Assembly: GCF_016698665.1 (NCBI RefSeq)
Contig: NZ_CP068046.1
Coordinates: 2,728,001-2,792,000, forward strand
DNA from: Devosia rhizoryzae
GTDB lineage: Bacteria > Pseudomonadota > Alphaproteobacteria > Rhizobiales > Devosiaceae
Reading direction: 5' to 3'
DNA: 64,000 bases
Within the stretch, counting starts at the first letter, position 1. Each line of letters begins with the position of its first letter. A program made the position numbers and the translations under genes. The notes under the pieces are model-generated. The model was not told the DNA's origin, did no database searches, and saw only the letters and a list, made by a program, of their open reading frames with translations. Positions 16,698-25,641 of the stretch are shown piece after piece.

Positions 16698-17084
16698 TTG
16701 ATTTTAGTTGTCGAAGACGAAGCTATGGTCGCCATCTTGATCGAAGAGGCGCTCACCGACGCTGGTTACGAAGTGGCTCTTGCCTACAATGGCCCTGCGG
16801 CGATGCAGTCGATAGACACTCAGATCGATGACATGGACGCGCTGATCACCGATGTTCGGCTCGGCGGACCGATCACCGGCTGGGACGTTGCCAAGCATGC
16901 GCGGGAATTGTCCCCCGAAGTGCCGGTCATCTATGCCAGCGGCGACAGTTCAGGGGATTGGCGGCGGCACGGCGTTGAGGGCAGCATCATGCTGACAAAG
17001 CCCTATTCGATGGACCGCATCCTGGCGCTCGTCACGCAACTGGTTTCCAGCGTGCAAAAGCAAGTGCCATTGGCGGCCAGCTGA
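16698..17084 (+). CDS. Single-domain response regulator (receiver only)
   Basis: The 128-residue protein is one receiver domain: acidic pair VVEDE at 4-8, phospho-acceptor D52 in LITDVRLGG, the conserved switch residue near VIYASGDSS and lysine in MLTKPYS near 101. There is no output domain, so it should pass phosphate on or act by protein contact. The preferred start is TTG 16698 with GAAGGA upstream; an in-frame GTG at 16671 has no such site. It lies 65 bases before the hybrid kinase gene on the same strand and may work with it. It is divergent from the glycan operon. Confidence 0.8.
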   Translation: MILVVEDEAMVAILIEEALTDAGYEVALAYNGPAAMQSIDTQIDDMDALITDVRLGGPITGWDVAKHARELSPEVPVIYASGDSSGDWRRHGVEGSIMLTKPYSMDRILALVTQLVSSVQKQVPLAAS

Positions 17085-17149
17085 GGCTGGCGAAGCTGGT
17101 TGCCTGCCTGCTCACAGGGACAATATAAGGCTCGCAAAGGAGCCCGGCC

Positions 17150-20100
17150 GTGAACGACTTGACCCCGCTGCATCGTATTTTCCCTGGTGATAGCGAGATG
17201 GCGCGCTTGATGCGCGCCAAGGACTGGAGCAAGACCTCGCTGGGCAATCCGGAGGATTGGCCGCAGGCGCTCAAGGTTTCGATCGGCATCCTTCTGACTT
17301 CCAAGTTCGAGATGTGGCTGGGCTGGGGGCCGGAGGTCGCTTTTCTTTATAACGATGCCTATCGGCCGACCTTGGGCATCAAGCACCCCGACTCGCTCGC
17401 CAAACCGACCAAGGAGCTGTGGGCCGAGATCTGGGACGACATCGAAGGCCGCATCCGGACCGTCTACGAAGATGGGAAAGCCACCTGGGATCGGGCGCTG
17501 CTTCTGATCATCGAGCGCTCTGGCGTACCCGAGGAAACCTATCACACCTTTTCCTATAGCCCTGTTCTCGGAGAGGATGGGAAAACCGCCGGCTTGCTAT
17601 GTGCCGTTTCGGAAGAAACACATCGCGTCATCGCCGAGCGGCGCATGGAAACGCTGCGCATGCTGTCGCAAAACCTTGCCGGCGCGACCGACAGAGCTTC
17701 GGTAATCCGCGCCGCTCGCGCCGCGCTTGGCAGCAACCTCCATGACCTGCCTTTCACCCTCACCTACCTCTTCGATGAGGATGAGGCGGACCTTGCTTTC
17801 TCGACCGGCGTTCCTGAGGGACATCCGCTGCTTGATCCGAAGCCGCTGATCGACCTTCAAAGCCGCGCCCCCCAGGATGTCAGCCGCATCTCCGTACCCA
17901 TGGGCGCGTGGAACCGGCAACCGGACAATGCCATCGTCGTGCCGCTGGTTGGACAAGGCGGAGAATCGGCATTGGGGGCCATAGTGGTTGGGCTCAATGC
18001 CCTGCGGCCTTTCGACGACGACTATTACGGGTTCCTCAAACTCATGGCCGGGCAGATTTCGGCAGGCCTTTCGGGCGCTGAAGCGTTTGAATCGGAAAAA
18101 CGCCGGGCGCTTGCTCTGAGCGACGCGCTGCAGATGCGTCAGGACGCTGCTGAACTGCTCGAGCAAACCAATGCCCGCCTCAGCTCGGAAGTCGATCAGC
18201 GCACCGCCGAACGCGACCGGCTTCGCTCGTTGTTCCAGCATGCGCCAAGCTTCATGTGCGTGCTCAGCGGTCCCGAGCATGTGTTCGAATTCATGAACGA
18301 GGCCTACCTGCAGCTGGTCGGGCATCGCGATCTTGTCGGCAAGACGATCCGCGAGGCCCTTCCCGATGTGCAGGGCCAGGGCTATTTCGAGATCCTCGAC
18401 CAGGTCTATCGATCGGGCGAGCCCTATATCGGCCGCGACATGGCCGTCTCCGTGCAACGGCGGCCCGACGCCGCGCCCGAAGAGCGGTTCGTCAATCTCG
18501 TCTACCAGCCCATCGTCAACGACACCGGCGAGGTCACCGGCATCTTTGCCGAAGGCTATGACGTCACCCATCGCAAGCGCGCCGAAGAAGCGCTTCGACG
18601 CCTCAACGAAAGCCTTTCCTCCCAAGTGGAGGCGCGCACGCATGAGCGCGACATGACTTGGCGCATCAGCGAGGACCTGATCGTGATCTGCGGTCTGGAC
18701 GGCATCTATCGCAGCGTCAATCCGGCGTGGACCACGGCTCTTGGCTATACCCAAGCCGAGCTCATCGGCATGCGTTCGGATACGCTTGTGCATCCTGACG
18801 ACCTCTTGGGCCTGACGAACCAGGGCGAGCGACTCCTTGCGGGCGAAACGCTGCGCGACTTTGACCTCCGCATCCGTGCCAGGAACGGCGAATACCGCTC
18901 CTATTCCTGGACCTGCGTTCCCGAAGGCGACCAGTTTTATGGCGCTGGCCGCGACGTCACCAGCCGCAAGAACCTCGAAGAGCAGTTGCGCCGCTCCCAA
19001 AAGATGGAAGCGCTGGGGCAGCTTACGGGCGGCGTCGCGCACGACTTCAACAACCTCCTTCAGGTGATCAGCGGCAATCTTCAGCTCCTGGGCAAGGATA
19101 TTGCGGGCAACCAGCGCGCCGAAACACGCGTGCAGAATGCGCTGATGGGGGTTACGCGCGGCTCCAAACTGGCCGCACAGCTGCTGGCCTTCGGACGCCG
19201 CCAGCCGCTCGAGCCCAAAGTCATCAATGTCGGCCGCTTCCTTCAGGGCATGGACGACATGCTGCGCCGCACCCTCGGTGAAGAGGTTGAGCTCGAAACC
19301 GTGGTCGCAGGTGGCCTCTGGAACACGTTGATCGACCCCAACCAGATAGAGAACGCCGTCCTCAACCTCGCCATCAACGCGCGTGACGCGATGGAAGGAA
19401 CGGGCCGGCTGACTATTGAAGCCACTAATGCATCGCTGGACGATGTTTATGCCTGGAAGAACGATGCAGCGCCCGGCCAGTATGTGCTGATCGCCGTTAC
19501 TGACACGGGCTCGGGCATTGCCCCCGAGGTGCTCGACAAGGTCTTCGAACCCTTCTTCAGCACCAAGCCGGAAGGCAAGGGTACAGGGCTCGGCCTTTCC
19601 ATGGTTTATGGTCTCGTCAAGCAATCCAACGGTCACATCAAGATCTATAGCGAAGTCGGACACGGCACGACGGTCAAGATCTACCTGCCCCGCAGCCACG
19701 AAGCCGAAGACGTCCTCATGGACCTTCGTGCCGCACCGATCCAGGGCGGCACGGAAACGGTGCTCGTGGTCGAGGACGATGACGCGGTGCGCGAAACCAC
19801 CGTTTCCCTTCTTACCGACCTTGGCTACCGGACCTTGCGGGCGCGGGATGCAGCCAGCGCCCTCACCATTATCGAAAGCGGTGCCGAGATCGACCTCGTG
19901 TTCACCGATGTGGTGATGCCAGGGCCCGTGCGCAGTCCCGAACTGGCGCGCAAGGCCAAGGAACGGCTGCCCGGCGTCGCCGTTCTCTTCACCTCCGGCT
20001 ACACCGAAAACGCCATCGTCCATGGCGGGCGGCTCGATGCGGGCGTCGAGCTCCTGCCCAAGCCCTATACCCGCGAGACCCTGGCACGAAAAGTTCGTCA

Positions 20101-20542
20101 TGTGCTCAGCAACCAGCAGCAGCGCAATGCAGCCGGTAGCGGGCATGTCCTTGCGCCGCAGAACACTTCTGGGTTTTCCGCAGCACCGGCAACGCCACGA
20201 GGTTTTCGTATCCTCCTCGTTGAAGACGATGCCCTGATCCGGTACAGCACCGCCGATATGCTGGAGAGCCTCGGTCACTCGGTGGTTGGGGTCGGCACCG
20301 GACGCCAGGCCATGGAAGCGCTGACCGGCGAAATCGATGTGCTCATGACCGATCTCGGCTTGCCGGATATGAACGGCCTCGAACTCGTAAAGGCCTGCCG
20401 CAAGCAGCAGCCGAACCTTCATGTCGTCCTTGCCACCGGCGACCATCGCGCCAACGAGGAGGCCGATGGGGCCATTGCCGTCATCAAGCCTTATACGACA
20501 GACGATCTCGACCGCGCCCTCAAAGCGCTGGTAAGGGTGTGA
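17150..20542 (+). CDS. Hybrid histidine kinase: PAS/GAF sensors and two receivers
   Basis: This 1130-residue soluble kinase has an N-terminal PAS-like domain (about 20-150), a GAF-like domain (about 165-315), a coiled coil, two PAS domains (about 360-460 and 490-605), a HisKA domain with the phospho-histidine H631 (GGVAHDFNNLLQV), an ATPase domain (about 735-850) and two receivers with D920 (FTDVVMPG) and D1068 (TDLGLPD). No membrane helix is seen, so it should sense a cytoplasmic cue such as redox or light; no cofactor site can be named. The start is GTG with AAGGAG seven bases upstream. It is followed 25 bases later by an HWE kinase, probably in one operon. Confidence 0.88.
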   Translation: MNDLTPLHRIFPGDSEMARLMRAKDWSKTSLGNPEDWPQALKVSIGILLTSKFEMWLGWGPEVAFLYNDAYRPTLGIKHPDSLAKPTKELWAEIWDDIEGRIRTVYEDGKATWDRALLLIIERSGVPEETYHTFSYSPVLGEDGKTAGLLCAVSEETHRVIAERRMETLRMLSQNLAGATDRASVIRAARAALGSNLHDLPFTLTYLFDEDEADLAFSTGVPEGHPLLDPKPLIDLQSRAPQDVSRISVPMGAWNRQPDNAIVVPLVGQGGESALGAIVVGLNALRPFDDDYYGFLKLMAGQISAGLSGAEAFESEKRRALALSDALQMRQDAAELLEQTNARLSSEVDQRTAERDRLRSLFQHAPSFMCVLSGPEHVFEFMNEAYLQLVGHRDLVGKTIREALPDVQGQGYFEILDQVYRSGEPYIGRDMAVSVQRRPDAAPEERFVNLVYQPIVNDTGEVTGIFAEGYDVTHRKRAEEALRRLNESLSSQVEARTHERDMTWRISEDLIVICGLDGIYRSVNPAWTTALGYTQAELIGMRSDTLVHPDDLLGLTNQGERLLAGETLRDFDLRIRARNGEYRSYSWTCVPEGDQFYGAGRDVTSRKNLEEQLRRSQKMEALGQLTGGVAHDFNNLLQVISGNLQLLGKDIAGNQRAETRVQNALMGVTRGSKLAAQLLAFGRRQPLEPKVINVGRFLQGMDDMLRRTLGEEVELETVVAGGLWNTLIDPNQIENAVLNLAINARDAMEGTGRLTIEATNASLDDVYAWKNDAAPGQYVLIAVTDTGSGIAPEVLDKVFEPFFSTKPEGKGTGLGLSMVYGLVKQSNGHIKIYSEVGHGTTVKIYLPRSHEAEDVLMDLRAAPIQGGTETVLVVEDDDAVRETTVSLLTDLGYRTLRARDAASALTIIESGAEIDLVFTDVVMPGPVRSPELARKAKERLPGVAVLFTSGYTENAIVHGGRLDAGVELLPKPYTRETLARKVRHVLSNQQQRNAAGSGHVLAPQNTSGFSAAPATPRGFRILLVEDDALIRYSTADMLESLGHSVVGVGTGRQAMEALTGEIDVLMTDLGLPDMNGLELVKACRKQQPNLHVVLATGDHRANEEADGAIAVIKPYTTDDLDRALKALVRV

Positions 20543-20567
20543 GGGGACACTCGTTAGGGCCGCGGTT

Positions 20568-21539
20568 TTGAAACGACTTGCAGAGCTGGTGCTCGAAAGC
20601 GCCACCGACTACGCCATCATCACCATGGACCTTAAAGGTCTCATCACCTCCTGGAGCCCAGGGGCGGAAAATATCCTCGGCTGGCCACGCGAGAAGATCA
20701 TCGGCAAGCCGATCGATCATATCTTTACGCCCGAGGACCGCGCCAAGGACGTGCCGTCCAAGGAGCTCGGCAATGCCCTGACCCACGGGCGGAGCATTGA
20801 CGAGCGCTGGCATTGCCGCCAGGACGGCAGCACCTTCTGGGCAAGCGGCGAGATGCTGCCGCTTCTGGAAGACGGACAACCGGAAGGCTTTCTCAAGATC
20901 CTGCGCGACCGCACGCCGCAAAAGCGCGCCGAGGAACTCCAGCACCTGCTGACGCAGGAACTCGGCCACCGGATCAAGAACATGATCGCGGTGACGCAAA
21001 GCATCGTCAACCAGTCCTTCCGCAATGCCGAAGACATCCCGACGGCCAAAAAGGCCATCACCGATCGGCTCGCCGTTCTCAGCAGCGCCCAGGATATTCT
21101 CCTTGCGGGCAATACCGACGGAACGCCCTTGGCAGATCTTCTGGCGAAGTCCGTGGCGGTCACCGAAGACGTGACCCGCGGCTCGCGCATTAAGATGAAC
21201 GGGCCCGAGGTGCATGTGGGGCCGCGCGCTGCCATGTCGATCGCGCTGATCTTTCATGAGCTCTTGACCAACGCCCTCAAATACGGAGCCTTGTCGCAGG
21301 CGGAAGGCTGGGTCGACCTCAGCTGGCGTTTCGGCGATCTCAAGGGCGTGCCGGCGCTCGATATGGTCTGGACCGAGAATGGCGGCCCGGCTGTCGTAGC
21401 CCCGACACGCACCGGCTTTGGCTCGCGTCTCGTGCAAAGCGGCATTACCGGCACGCGCAGCGTGGTCGAACTCGAATTCGCGCCGCAGGGCCTGCAATGC
21501 CGCATCCACGCGGTGCTAAAGGATATTCAGGAAAATTAG
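20568..21539 (+). CDS. PAS-HWE family sensor histidine kinase
   Basis: The 323-residue protein has one PAS domain (about 5-120; ATDYAIITMDLKGLI) and an HWE-type kinase core: phospho-histidine H134 in ELGHRIKNM, HELLTNALKYGAL in the N-box, and the WTENGGP motif. HWE kinases are typical of Rhizobiales and often serve light or general stress (PhyR) pathways. The absence of a membrane helix points to a cytoplasmic signal. The start is TTG 20568 with AGGG about eight bases upstream; an in-frame TAA just before excludes a longer form. It likely shares an operon with the hybrid kinase. Confidence 0.85.
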   Translation: MKRLAELVLESATDYAIITMDLKGLITSWSPGAENILGWPREKIIGKPIDHIFTPEDRAKDVPSKELGNALTHGRSIDERWHCRQDGSTFWASGEMLPLLEDGQPEGFLKILRDRTPQKRAEELQHLLTQELGHRIKNMIAVTQSIVNQSFRNAEDIPTAKKAITDRLAVLSSAQDILLAGNTDGTPLADLLAKSVAVTEDVTRGSRIKMNGPEVHVGPRAAMSIALIFHELLTNALKYGALSQAEGWVDLSWRFGDLKGVPALDMVWTENGGPAVVAPTRTGFGSRLVQSGITGTRSVVELEFAPQGLQCRIHAVLKDIQEN

Positions 21540-21540
21540 G

Positions 21541-21562
21541 GGAGGCCCAGCGACGGGCCTCC
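21541..21562. terminator. Hairpin between the HWE kinase and ahcY
   Basis: GGAGGCCC (21541-21548) and GGGCCTCC (21555-21562) form a perfect 8-bp stem with a 6-nt loop, centred between two convergent stop codons (21539 and 21573). The T-run is weak on both strands, so termination strength is uncertain. Confidence 0.6.
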
Positions 21563-21572
21563 ACCTCTCCGA

Positions 21573-22973
21573 TCAGTAGCGATATTCGGCCGACTTGAAC
21601 GGGCCTTCGGTGGTCACGCCGATATAGTCGGCCTGGTCCTTGGTGAGCTTGGTGAGCTTGGCGCCCAGCTTGGCGAGGTGCAACTCGGCGACCTTTTCGT
21701 CGAGATGCTTAGGCAGGACATGCACCTTCTTTTCGAGCTTGTCGCCATTGGTCCAAAGCTCGATCTGCGCCAGCGTTTGGTTGGAGAAGCTGGCCGACAT
21801 CACAAAGCTCGGATGGCCGGTGGCATTGCCCAGGTTCACGAGCCGCCCTTCCGACAGAAGGATCAGGCGCTTGCCATCGGGCTTTTCGATGAGGTCGACC
21901 TGTGGCTTGACATTGGTCCACTTGAAGTTGCGCAGGGCCGCAACCTGGATCTCATTGTCGAAGTGGCCGATATTGCAGACGATGGCCATGTCCTTGAGGT
22001 TGCGCATGTCGTCGAGCGTCAGCACATCCTTGTTGCCGGTCGCGGTGACGACGATGTCGGCGCGCGGCGCGGCGTCTTCCAGCGTCACGACCTCGAAACC
22101 TTCCATCGCTGCCTGAAGCGCGCAGATCGGGTCGACTTCGGTCACCAGCACGCGGGCACCGGCGCCGCGCAGCGACTCTGCCGAACCCTTGCCGACATCG
22201 CCATAGCCGCAGACCACGGCGACCTTGCCGGCCAGCATCACGTCGGTGCCGCGGCGGATCGCGTCCACCAGTGATTCACGGGTGCCATACTTGTTGTCGA
22301 ATTTGGACTTGGTCACCGAGTCATTGACGTTGATGGCCGGGAACGGCAGTTCGCCCTTTGCGTGGAGCTGATAGAGGCGCATCACGCCCGTCGTGGTTTC
22401 TTCCGAAACGCCGCGGATGGCTTCCTTGATCTTGCTGAAAAAGCCGGGATTCTTTTCGAGACGGCGCTTGATGGTGGCAAAGAAGATTTCTTCTTCCTCG
22501 TTGCCTGGCTTGGCGAGCACCGAAATGTCCTTTTCGGCCTTGGCGCCGGTCAGGATATACATGGTGGCGTCGCCGCCATCGTCTAGGATCATGTTGGGCG
22601 TCGAGCCCGGCCAATCCATCATGCGATCGGTGAAATCCCAGTATTCTTCCAGGGTTTCACCCTTGTGGGCGAAAACCGGAATACCGGCGGCGGCGATCGC
22701 CGCGGCAGCGTGGTCCTGGGTCGAAAAGATGTTGCACGAGACCCAGCGCACTTCGGCGCCCAGCGCAACCAGCGTTTCGATCAGCACGGCGGTCTGGATG
22801 GTCATATGGAGCGAGCCGGCAATGCGCGCGCCCTTGAGCGGCTGCGCCGCCGCGTATTCGGCGCGGATCGCCATCAGGCCCGGCATTTCGATCTCGGCGA
22901 TATCGAGTTCCTTGCGGCCGAAATCGGCGAGAGAAATGTCCTTGACCGCATAGTCGGTCGAATTGGTGGGCAT
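21573..22973 (-). CDS. ahcY: Adenosylhomocysteinase
   Basis: AhcY hydrolyses S-adenosylhomocysteine to adenosine and homocysteine, relieving product inhibition of methyltransferases. The 466-residue length is that of the bacterial form with the extra insertion. Visible landmarks are [15 protein letters not shown] near residue 55, [16 protein letters not shown] around 225 (active-site Lys and Asp), the NAD loop [13 protein letters not shown] around 255, and the C-terminal KSAEYRY carrying the lysine and tyrosine that contact NAD of the neighbouring subunit. CCGGAG precedes the ATG. In related Rhizobiales it follows the HPr gene directly; here it is separated by a set of inserted genes. Confidence 0.97.
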   Translation of the reverse strand: MPTNSTDYAVKDISLADFGRKELDIAEIEMPGLMAIRAEYAAAQPLKGARIAGSLHMTIQTAVLIETLVALGAEVRWVSCNIFSTQDHAAAAIAAAGIPVFAHKGETLEEYWDFTDRMMDWPGSTPNMILDDGGDATMYILTGAKAEKDISVLAKPGNEEEEIFFATIKRRLEKNPGFFSKIKEAIRGVSEETTTGVMRLYQLHAKGELPFPAINVNDSVTKSKFDNKYGTRESLVDAIRRGTDVMLAGKVAVVCGYGDVGKGSAESLRGAGARVLVTEVDPICALQAAMEGFEVVTLEDAAPRADIVVTATGNKDVLTLDDMRNLKDMAIVCNIGHFDNEIQVAALRNFKWTNVKPQVDLIEKPDGKRLILLSEGRLVNLGNATGHPSFVMSASFSNQTLAQIELWTNGDKLEKKVHVLPKHLDEKVAELHLAKLGAKLTKLTKDQADYIGVTTEGPFKSAEYRY

Positions 22974-23035
22974 GGCGTGCTCCGGAAATGATCAATTGCC
23001 CCTCCTATACGAGAGGAGAGGCCCAGGATCAATCA

Positions 23036-23061
23036 AGGATATAAAGCTTTGTTTATATCCT
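23036..23061. repeat. AT-rich perfect inverted repeat upstream of ahcY
   Basis: AGGATATAAA (23036-23045) is mirrored by TTTATATCCT (23052-23061) around a 6-nt centre. It covers the last codons and stop of the DUF2937 gene and lies 63 bases before the ahcY start. It could be a weak terminator or a protein-binding site controlling ahcY; the sequence alone does not decide. Confidence 0.5.
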
Positions 23062-23565
23062 AGAGACGCGAATACGGTCGCGCCGCTTGAAGGGCAACGT
23101 CACGAGCCGCAGCAGCGCTGACAACACCAGGTAGCCGAGGATGAAGCCGGTTCCGGCATAAAGCACGCCTTCCACCGTTACCGGCATGGCGGGCCGGTAG
23201 CTTTCAAGCGTCCGCCGCCCGATATCGGTATCGAGGTAAGCCGGCAGGGATTGGAGGCGCTCCATGGGCCCGGCATTCTGGATCTGGGTCAGCGTTGTGC
23301 TCAGCCTGTCATAGCGCTGAAACGTTGCCGTCATCGAGGTGCCGCGTCCGGCGAGGAATTCGTCATTGGACGCGTTGTAGCGGTCGATCGCCTCGATCCG
23401 GCTCAGCCCACCGAGCTCCGCAGCCCGGTCGAAGTCGGTCGTGATCACCCGCAGCTCATCGACTGCCCCGCCCAGCCGCTGGGTATATTGCTGGGCATAT
23501 TCGGGGAACTGGCTGAGCATGGCGGCAAGGACGACCCCACCGATACCGGCAATCAGCTTGCGCAT
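23053..23565 (-). CDS. DUF2937 family membrane protein
   Basis: The 170-residue protein has an N-terminal hydrophobic helix (about 3-18) in a signal-anchor position, a polar alpha-helical middle (FPEYAQQYTQRLGGAVDEL is the conserved family block) and a C-terminal hydrophobic helix (about 135-155) followed by a basic tail. This is the DUF2937 layout, a family of envelope proteins of unknown function. ATG 23565 is chosen because GGGGAG lies seven bases upstream; an in-frame GTG at 23586 has none. It stands alone between ahcY and the tetR-like gene. Confidence 0.75.
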   Translation of the reverse strand: MRKLIAGIGGVVLAAMLSQFPEYAQQYTQRLGGAVDELRVITTDFDRAAELGGLSRIEAIDRYNASNDEFLAGRGTSMTATFQRYDRLSTTLTQIQNAGPMERLQSLPAYLDTDIGRRTLESYRPAMPVTVEGVLYAGTGFILGYLVLSALLRLVTLPFKRRDRIRVSRI

Positions 23566-23622
23566 GCAGATCTCCCCTGACCTCACTTAATGTGGAAAAA
23601 ACCGGAGCGTTCCGCAAGCCGC

Positions 23623-24261
23623 TTACGCCTTGGCTTCAAGCGCGGCCTTCATGCCATCCACCAGATAATCCAGCCCTTGGTCGAACGCCGCTTCCGTGTT
23701 GATGCTGTGTCCGGTGACCAGCGACGCGAAAGCCTCTGCGAGGATCGGGAACGGCGCCAGTTCGCTTTCAATATCGCCCGTCGCGCCCGCATCTTCTTCC
23801 ATTCGCACGCGTTCGCCCTGCTCTTCGAGCACAAAGCCGACCACATAGCGCGCCACCGCAATGGAAATGTGCAACGCCTCCTGAGGCGAAAACCCCGCAT
23901 CGACATAAAGCTTGAGCTGGGACTCGGCGTCGGCGAAATCGGTATCCGATGGCCTTGTTCCCGCAGCCAGCCGCGCGCCGTCGCGGACAGCGAGCAAAGT
24001 TCGCCGCATGCTGCGCGCTGTGGCGTAGGTGAAGCCAATCCAGTTTTCGCCCGGTTCGGGCAGGCGATGATTGTGAAAGCGTCGCAGCATCTCGCTGTTG
24101 AGCGCATCCAGCAGCAGCGACTTGCTTTTGAAGTGCCAGTAAAGCGCCGGCTGCTGCACCCCGAGGCGCTCGGCCAGCTTGCGGGTCGAGAGCTTGTCGA
24201 TCCCCACCTCGTTCAACACGGCCAATGCTTCTTGGAGAATGCGATCACGATCGATAGGCAT
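23623..24261 (-). CDS. TetR-family repressor related to tetracycline repressor, altered ligand pocket
   Basis: The 212-residue protein matches true TetR along its length: helix-turn-helix (about 24-44, TRKLAERLGVQQPALYWHF) and the TetR C-terminal domain (VRDGARLAAGTRP near 92-104). Compared with TetR(B), H64, T103 and Q116 are kept (H63, T102, Q115) but N82, F86 and the magnesium ligand H100 are T81, M85 and A99, so tetracycline-Mg may not be the inducer. ATG 24261 is chosen over an in-frame GTG at 24285 that lies inside an operator. It is divergent from a TetA-like pump, with three operator copies between them; it should repress both genes. Confidence 0.85.
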   Translation of the reverse strand: MPIDRDRILQEALAVLNEVGIDKLSTRKLAERLGVQQPALYWHFKSKSLLLDALNSEMLRRFHNHRLPEPGENWIGFTYATARSMRRTLLAVRDGARLAAGTRPSDTDFADAESQLKLYVDAGFSPQEALHISIAVARYVVGFVLEEQGERVRMEEDAGATGDIESELAPFPILAEAFASLVTGHSINTEAAFDQGLDYLVDGMKAALEAKA

Positions 24262-24278
24262 GAAAACTCGCGCTTGAC

Positions 24279-24328
24279 TTATCACTGATAAGCTCGCTTA
24301 TCACCGATAAATTGATTATCACTGATAA
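24279..24328. promoter_or_regulatory. Three tandem tet-type operators
   Basis: TTATCACTGATAA at 24279-24291, TTATCACCGATAA at 24298-24310 and TTATCACTGATAA at 24316-24328 each contain the tet operator core TATCANTGATA (the middle one with one change). Centres are 19 and 18 bp apart. They fill the 83 bp between the divergent repressor and pump genes, where the promoters must overlap them. Classical tet systems have two such sites. Confidence 0.85.
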
Positions 24329-24344
24329 GGTAGCCGAGGCACCC

Positions 24345-25532
24345 ATGCTGAACAAGGCTCTGCTTGTTATTCTCGCCACTGTCGCACTCGACGCAATCGG
24401 GGCCGGGCTGATCATCCCCATCCTGCCTGACCTGCTGCAGGAAATTGCCGGCGCTGGGGACTTCGGCTGGCTCTACGGAGCCATGCTTGCCGTCTATGCC
24501 TTGATGCAGTTCATCTTCTCGCCGGTGCTGGGCGCTCTCAGCGATCGATACGGTCGCCGCCCGGTGCTGCTCCTGTCGCTCGCCGGGACTTTGCTGGACT
24601 ACCTTGTGATGGCGCTCTCGCCATTTGGATGGATGCTGGTGGTCGGCCGTGCCATGGCCGGCATCACCAGCGCCAATATGGCCGTCGCTACCGCCTATAT
24701 TACCGACATCACCCCGCTCGAGCAGCGAGCGCAGCGTTTCGGACAGATCGGGGCCGTGATGAGCGCCGGCTTTATCATAGGTCCGGTGCTTGGAGGCGTG
24801 CTTGGCGCGTGGTGGCTCCGTTCGCCCTTTCTTGCCGCAGCCCTGTTCAACGGTATCAATCTCTTGGTCGCGCTCCTTGTCTTGCCCGAAAGCCGCACAC
24901 CGGGAACCCAGACTTTCGATCTCAAGGCCCTCAACCCGCTGGCGCCGCTGCTCTGGCTCTGGAACCTCAAGCCGCTCCTGCCCATGGTCATGGTTTCGGT
25001 TGTGTTTGGCCTTATCGCAGCAGTTCCGGGCACAATATGGGTTCTGTACGGCGCCGCGCGGTTTGGCTGGGATTCGGTCCACATGGGCCTGTCCTTTGCG
25101 CTCTTTGGCGTTTTCGGCACTTTGGCTCAGGCGTTTCTGGTTGGTCCGCTTTCCCGCCGTTTTGGTGATCTGGGCACGCTGATGATCGGCGTAGGGTTCG
25201 ATGTCACCGCCTATGTTCTGATGGCCTTCGCCGACCAGAGCTGGATGGGCTATGCGGTGGCACCGCTTTTTGCCCTGGGCGGAGTAGCCATGCCGGCGCT
25301 CCAGTCACTGCTCACCAGCCGCGTCAGCGATGAGCAGCAGGGGCAATTGCAGGGGGTGCTCGCCAGCCTCATGAGCCTTGCGGGCATTGTCGGCCCGGTG
25401 CTGACTACTCTCATATTCTTCGCCACCAAGGACGCATGGATCGGAACGGTATGGATCGTCGGCGCAGCGCTGTATCTTGCCGCATCGCCAATGTTCATCA
25501 CAGTGCGACAGCCAAAGGGGGCTGACGCATAG
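24345..25532 (+). CDS. TetA-like major facilitator efflux pump
   Basis: The 395-residue protein has twelve hydrophobic helices and TetA-family signatures: DAIGAGLIIPILPDLL in helix 1, the loop motif GALSDRYGRRPVLLLSL after helix 2, and the motif C region GAVMSAGFIIGPVLGGVLG in helix 5. It should be a proton-driven drug exporter of the inner membrane. ATG 24345 with GAGG upstream is preferred to an in-frame start at 24312 that lies between operators. The divergent regulator has an altered pocket, so the substrate may be a drug or metabolite other than tetracycline. Confidence 0.82.
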   Translation: MLNKALLVILATVALDAIGAGLIIPILPDLLQEIAGAGDFGWLYGAMLAVYALMQFIFSPVLGALSDRYGRRPVLLLSLAGTLLDYLVMALSPFGWMLVVGRAMAGITSANMAVATAYITDITPLEQRAQRFGQIGAVMSAGFIIGPVLGGVLGAWWLRSPFLAAALFNGINLLVALLVLPESRTPGTQTFDLKALNPLAPLLWLWNLKPLLPMVMVSVVFGLIAAVPGTIWVLYGAARFGWDSVHMGLSFALFGVFGTLAQAFLVGPLSRRFGDLGTLMIGVGFDVTAYVLMAFADQSWMGYAVAPLFALGGVAMPALQSLLTSRVSDEQQGQLQGVLASLMSLAGIVGPVLTTLIFFATKDAWIGTVWIVGAALYLAASPMFITVRQPKGADA

Positions 25533-25641
25533 GTTCACCAGGCTGGCGGCATCCGCACATGGCTTGGCGCATCAACAAAGCAAGATCTGCCGAGCCTTGG
25601 CGCAGGCATTTGCGCCAAATAGCAGCGCCACGAGGAAACCG

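Noticed and set aside
17597..20605. A 1002-codon open frame on the minus strand opposite the hybrid kinase
   Set aside because: It mirrors the kinase codon pattern of a GC-rich gene, has no recognisable domain, and the plus-strand protein is a complete multi-domain kinase.
22974..23052. A SAM or SAH riboswitch before ahcY
   Set aside because: Only about 60 bases remain between the inverted repeat and the start, and no conserved SAH or SAM core is visible.
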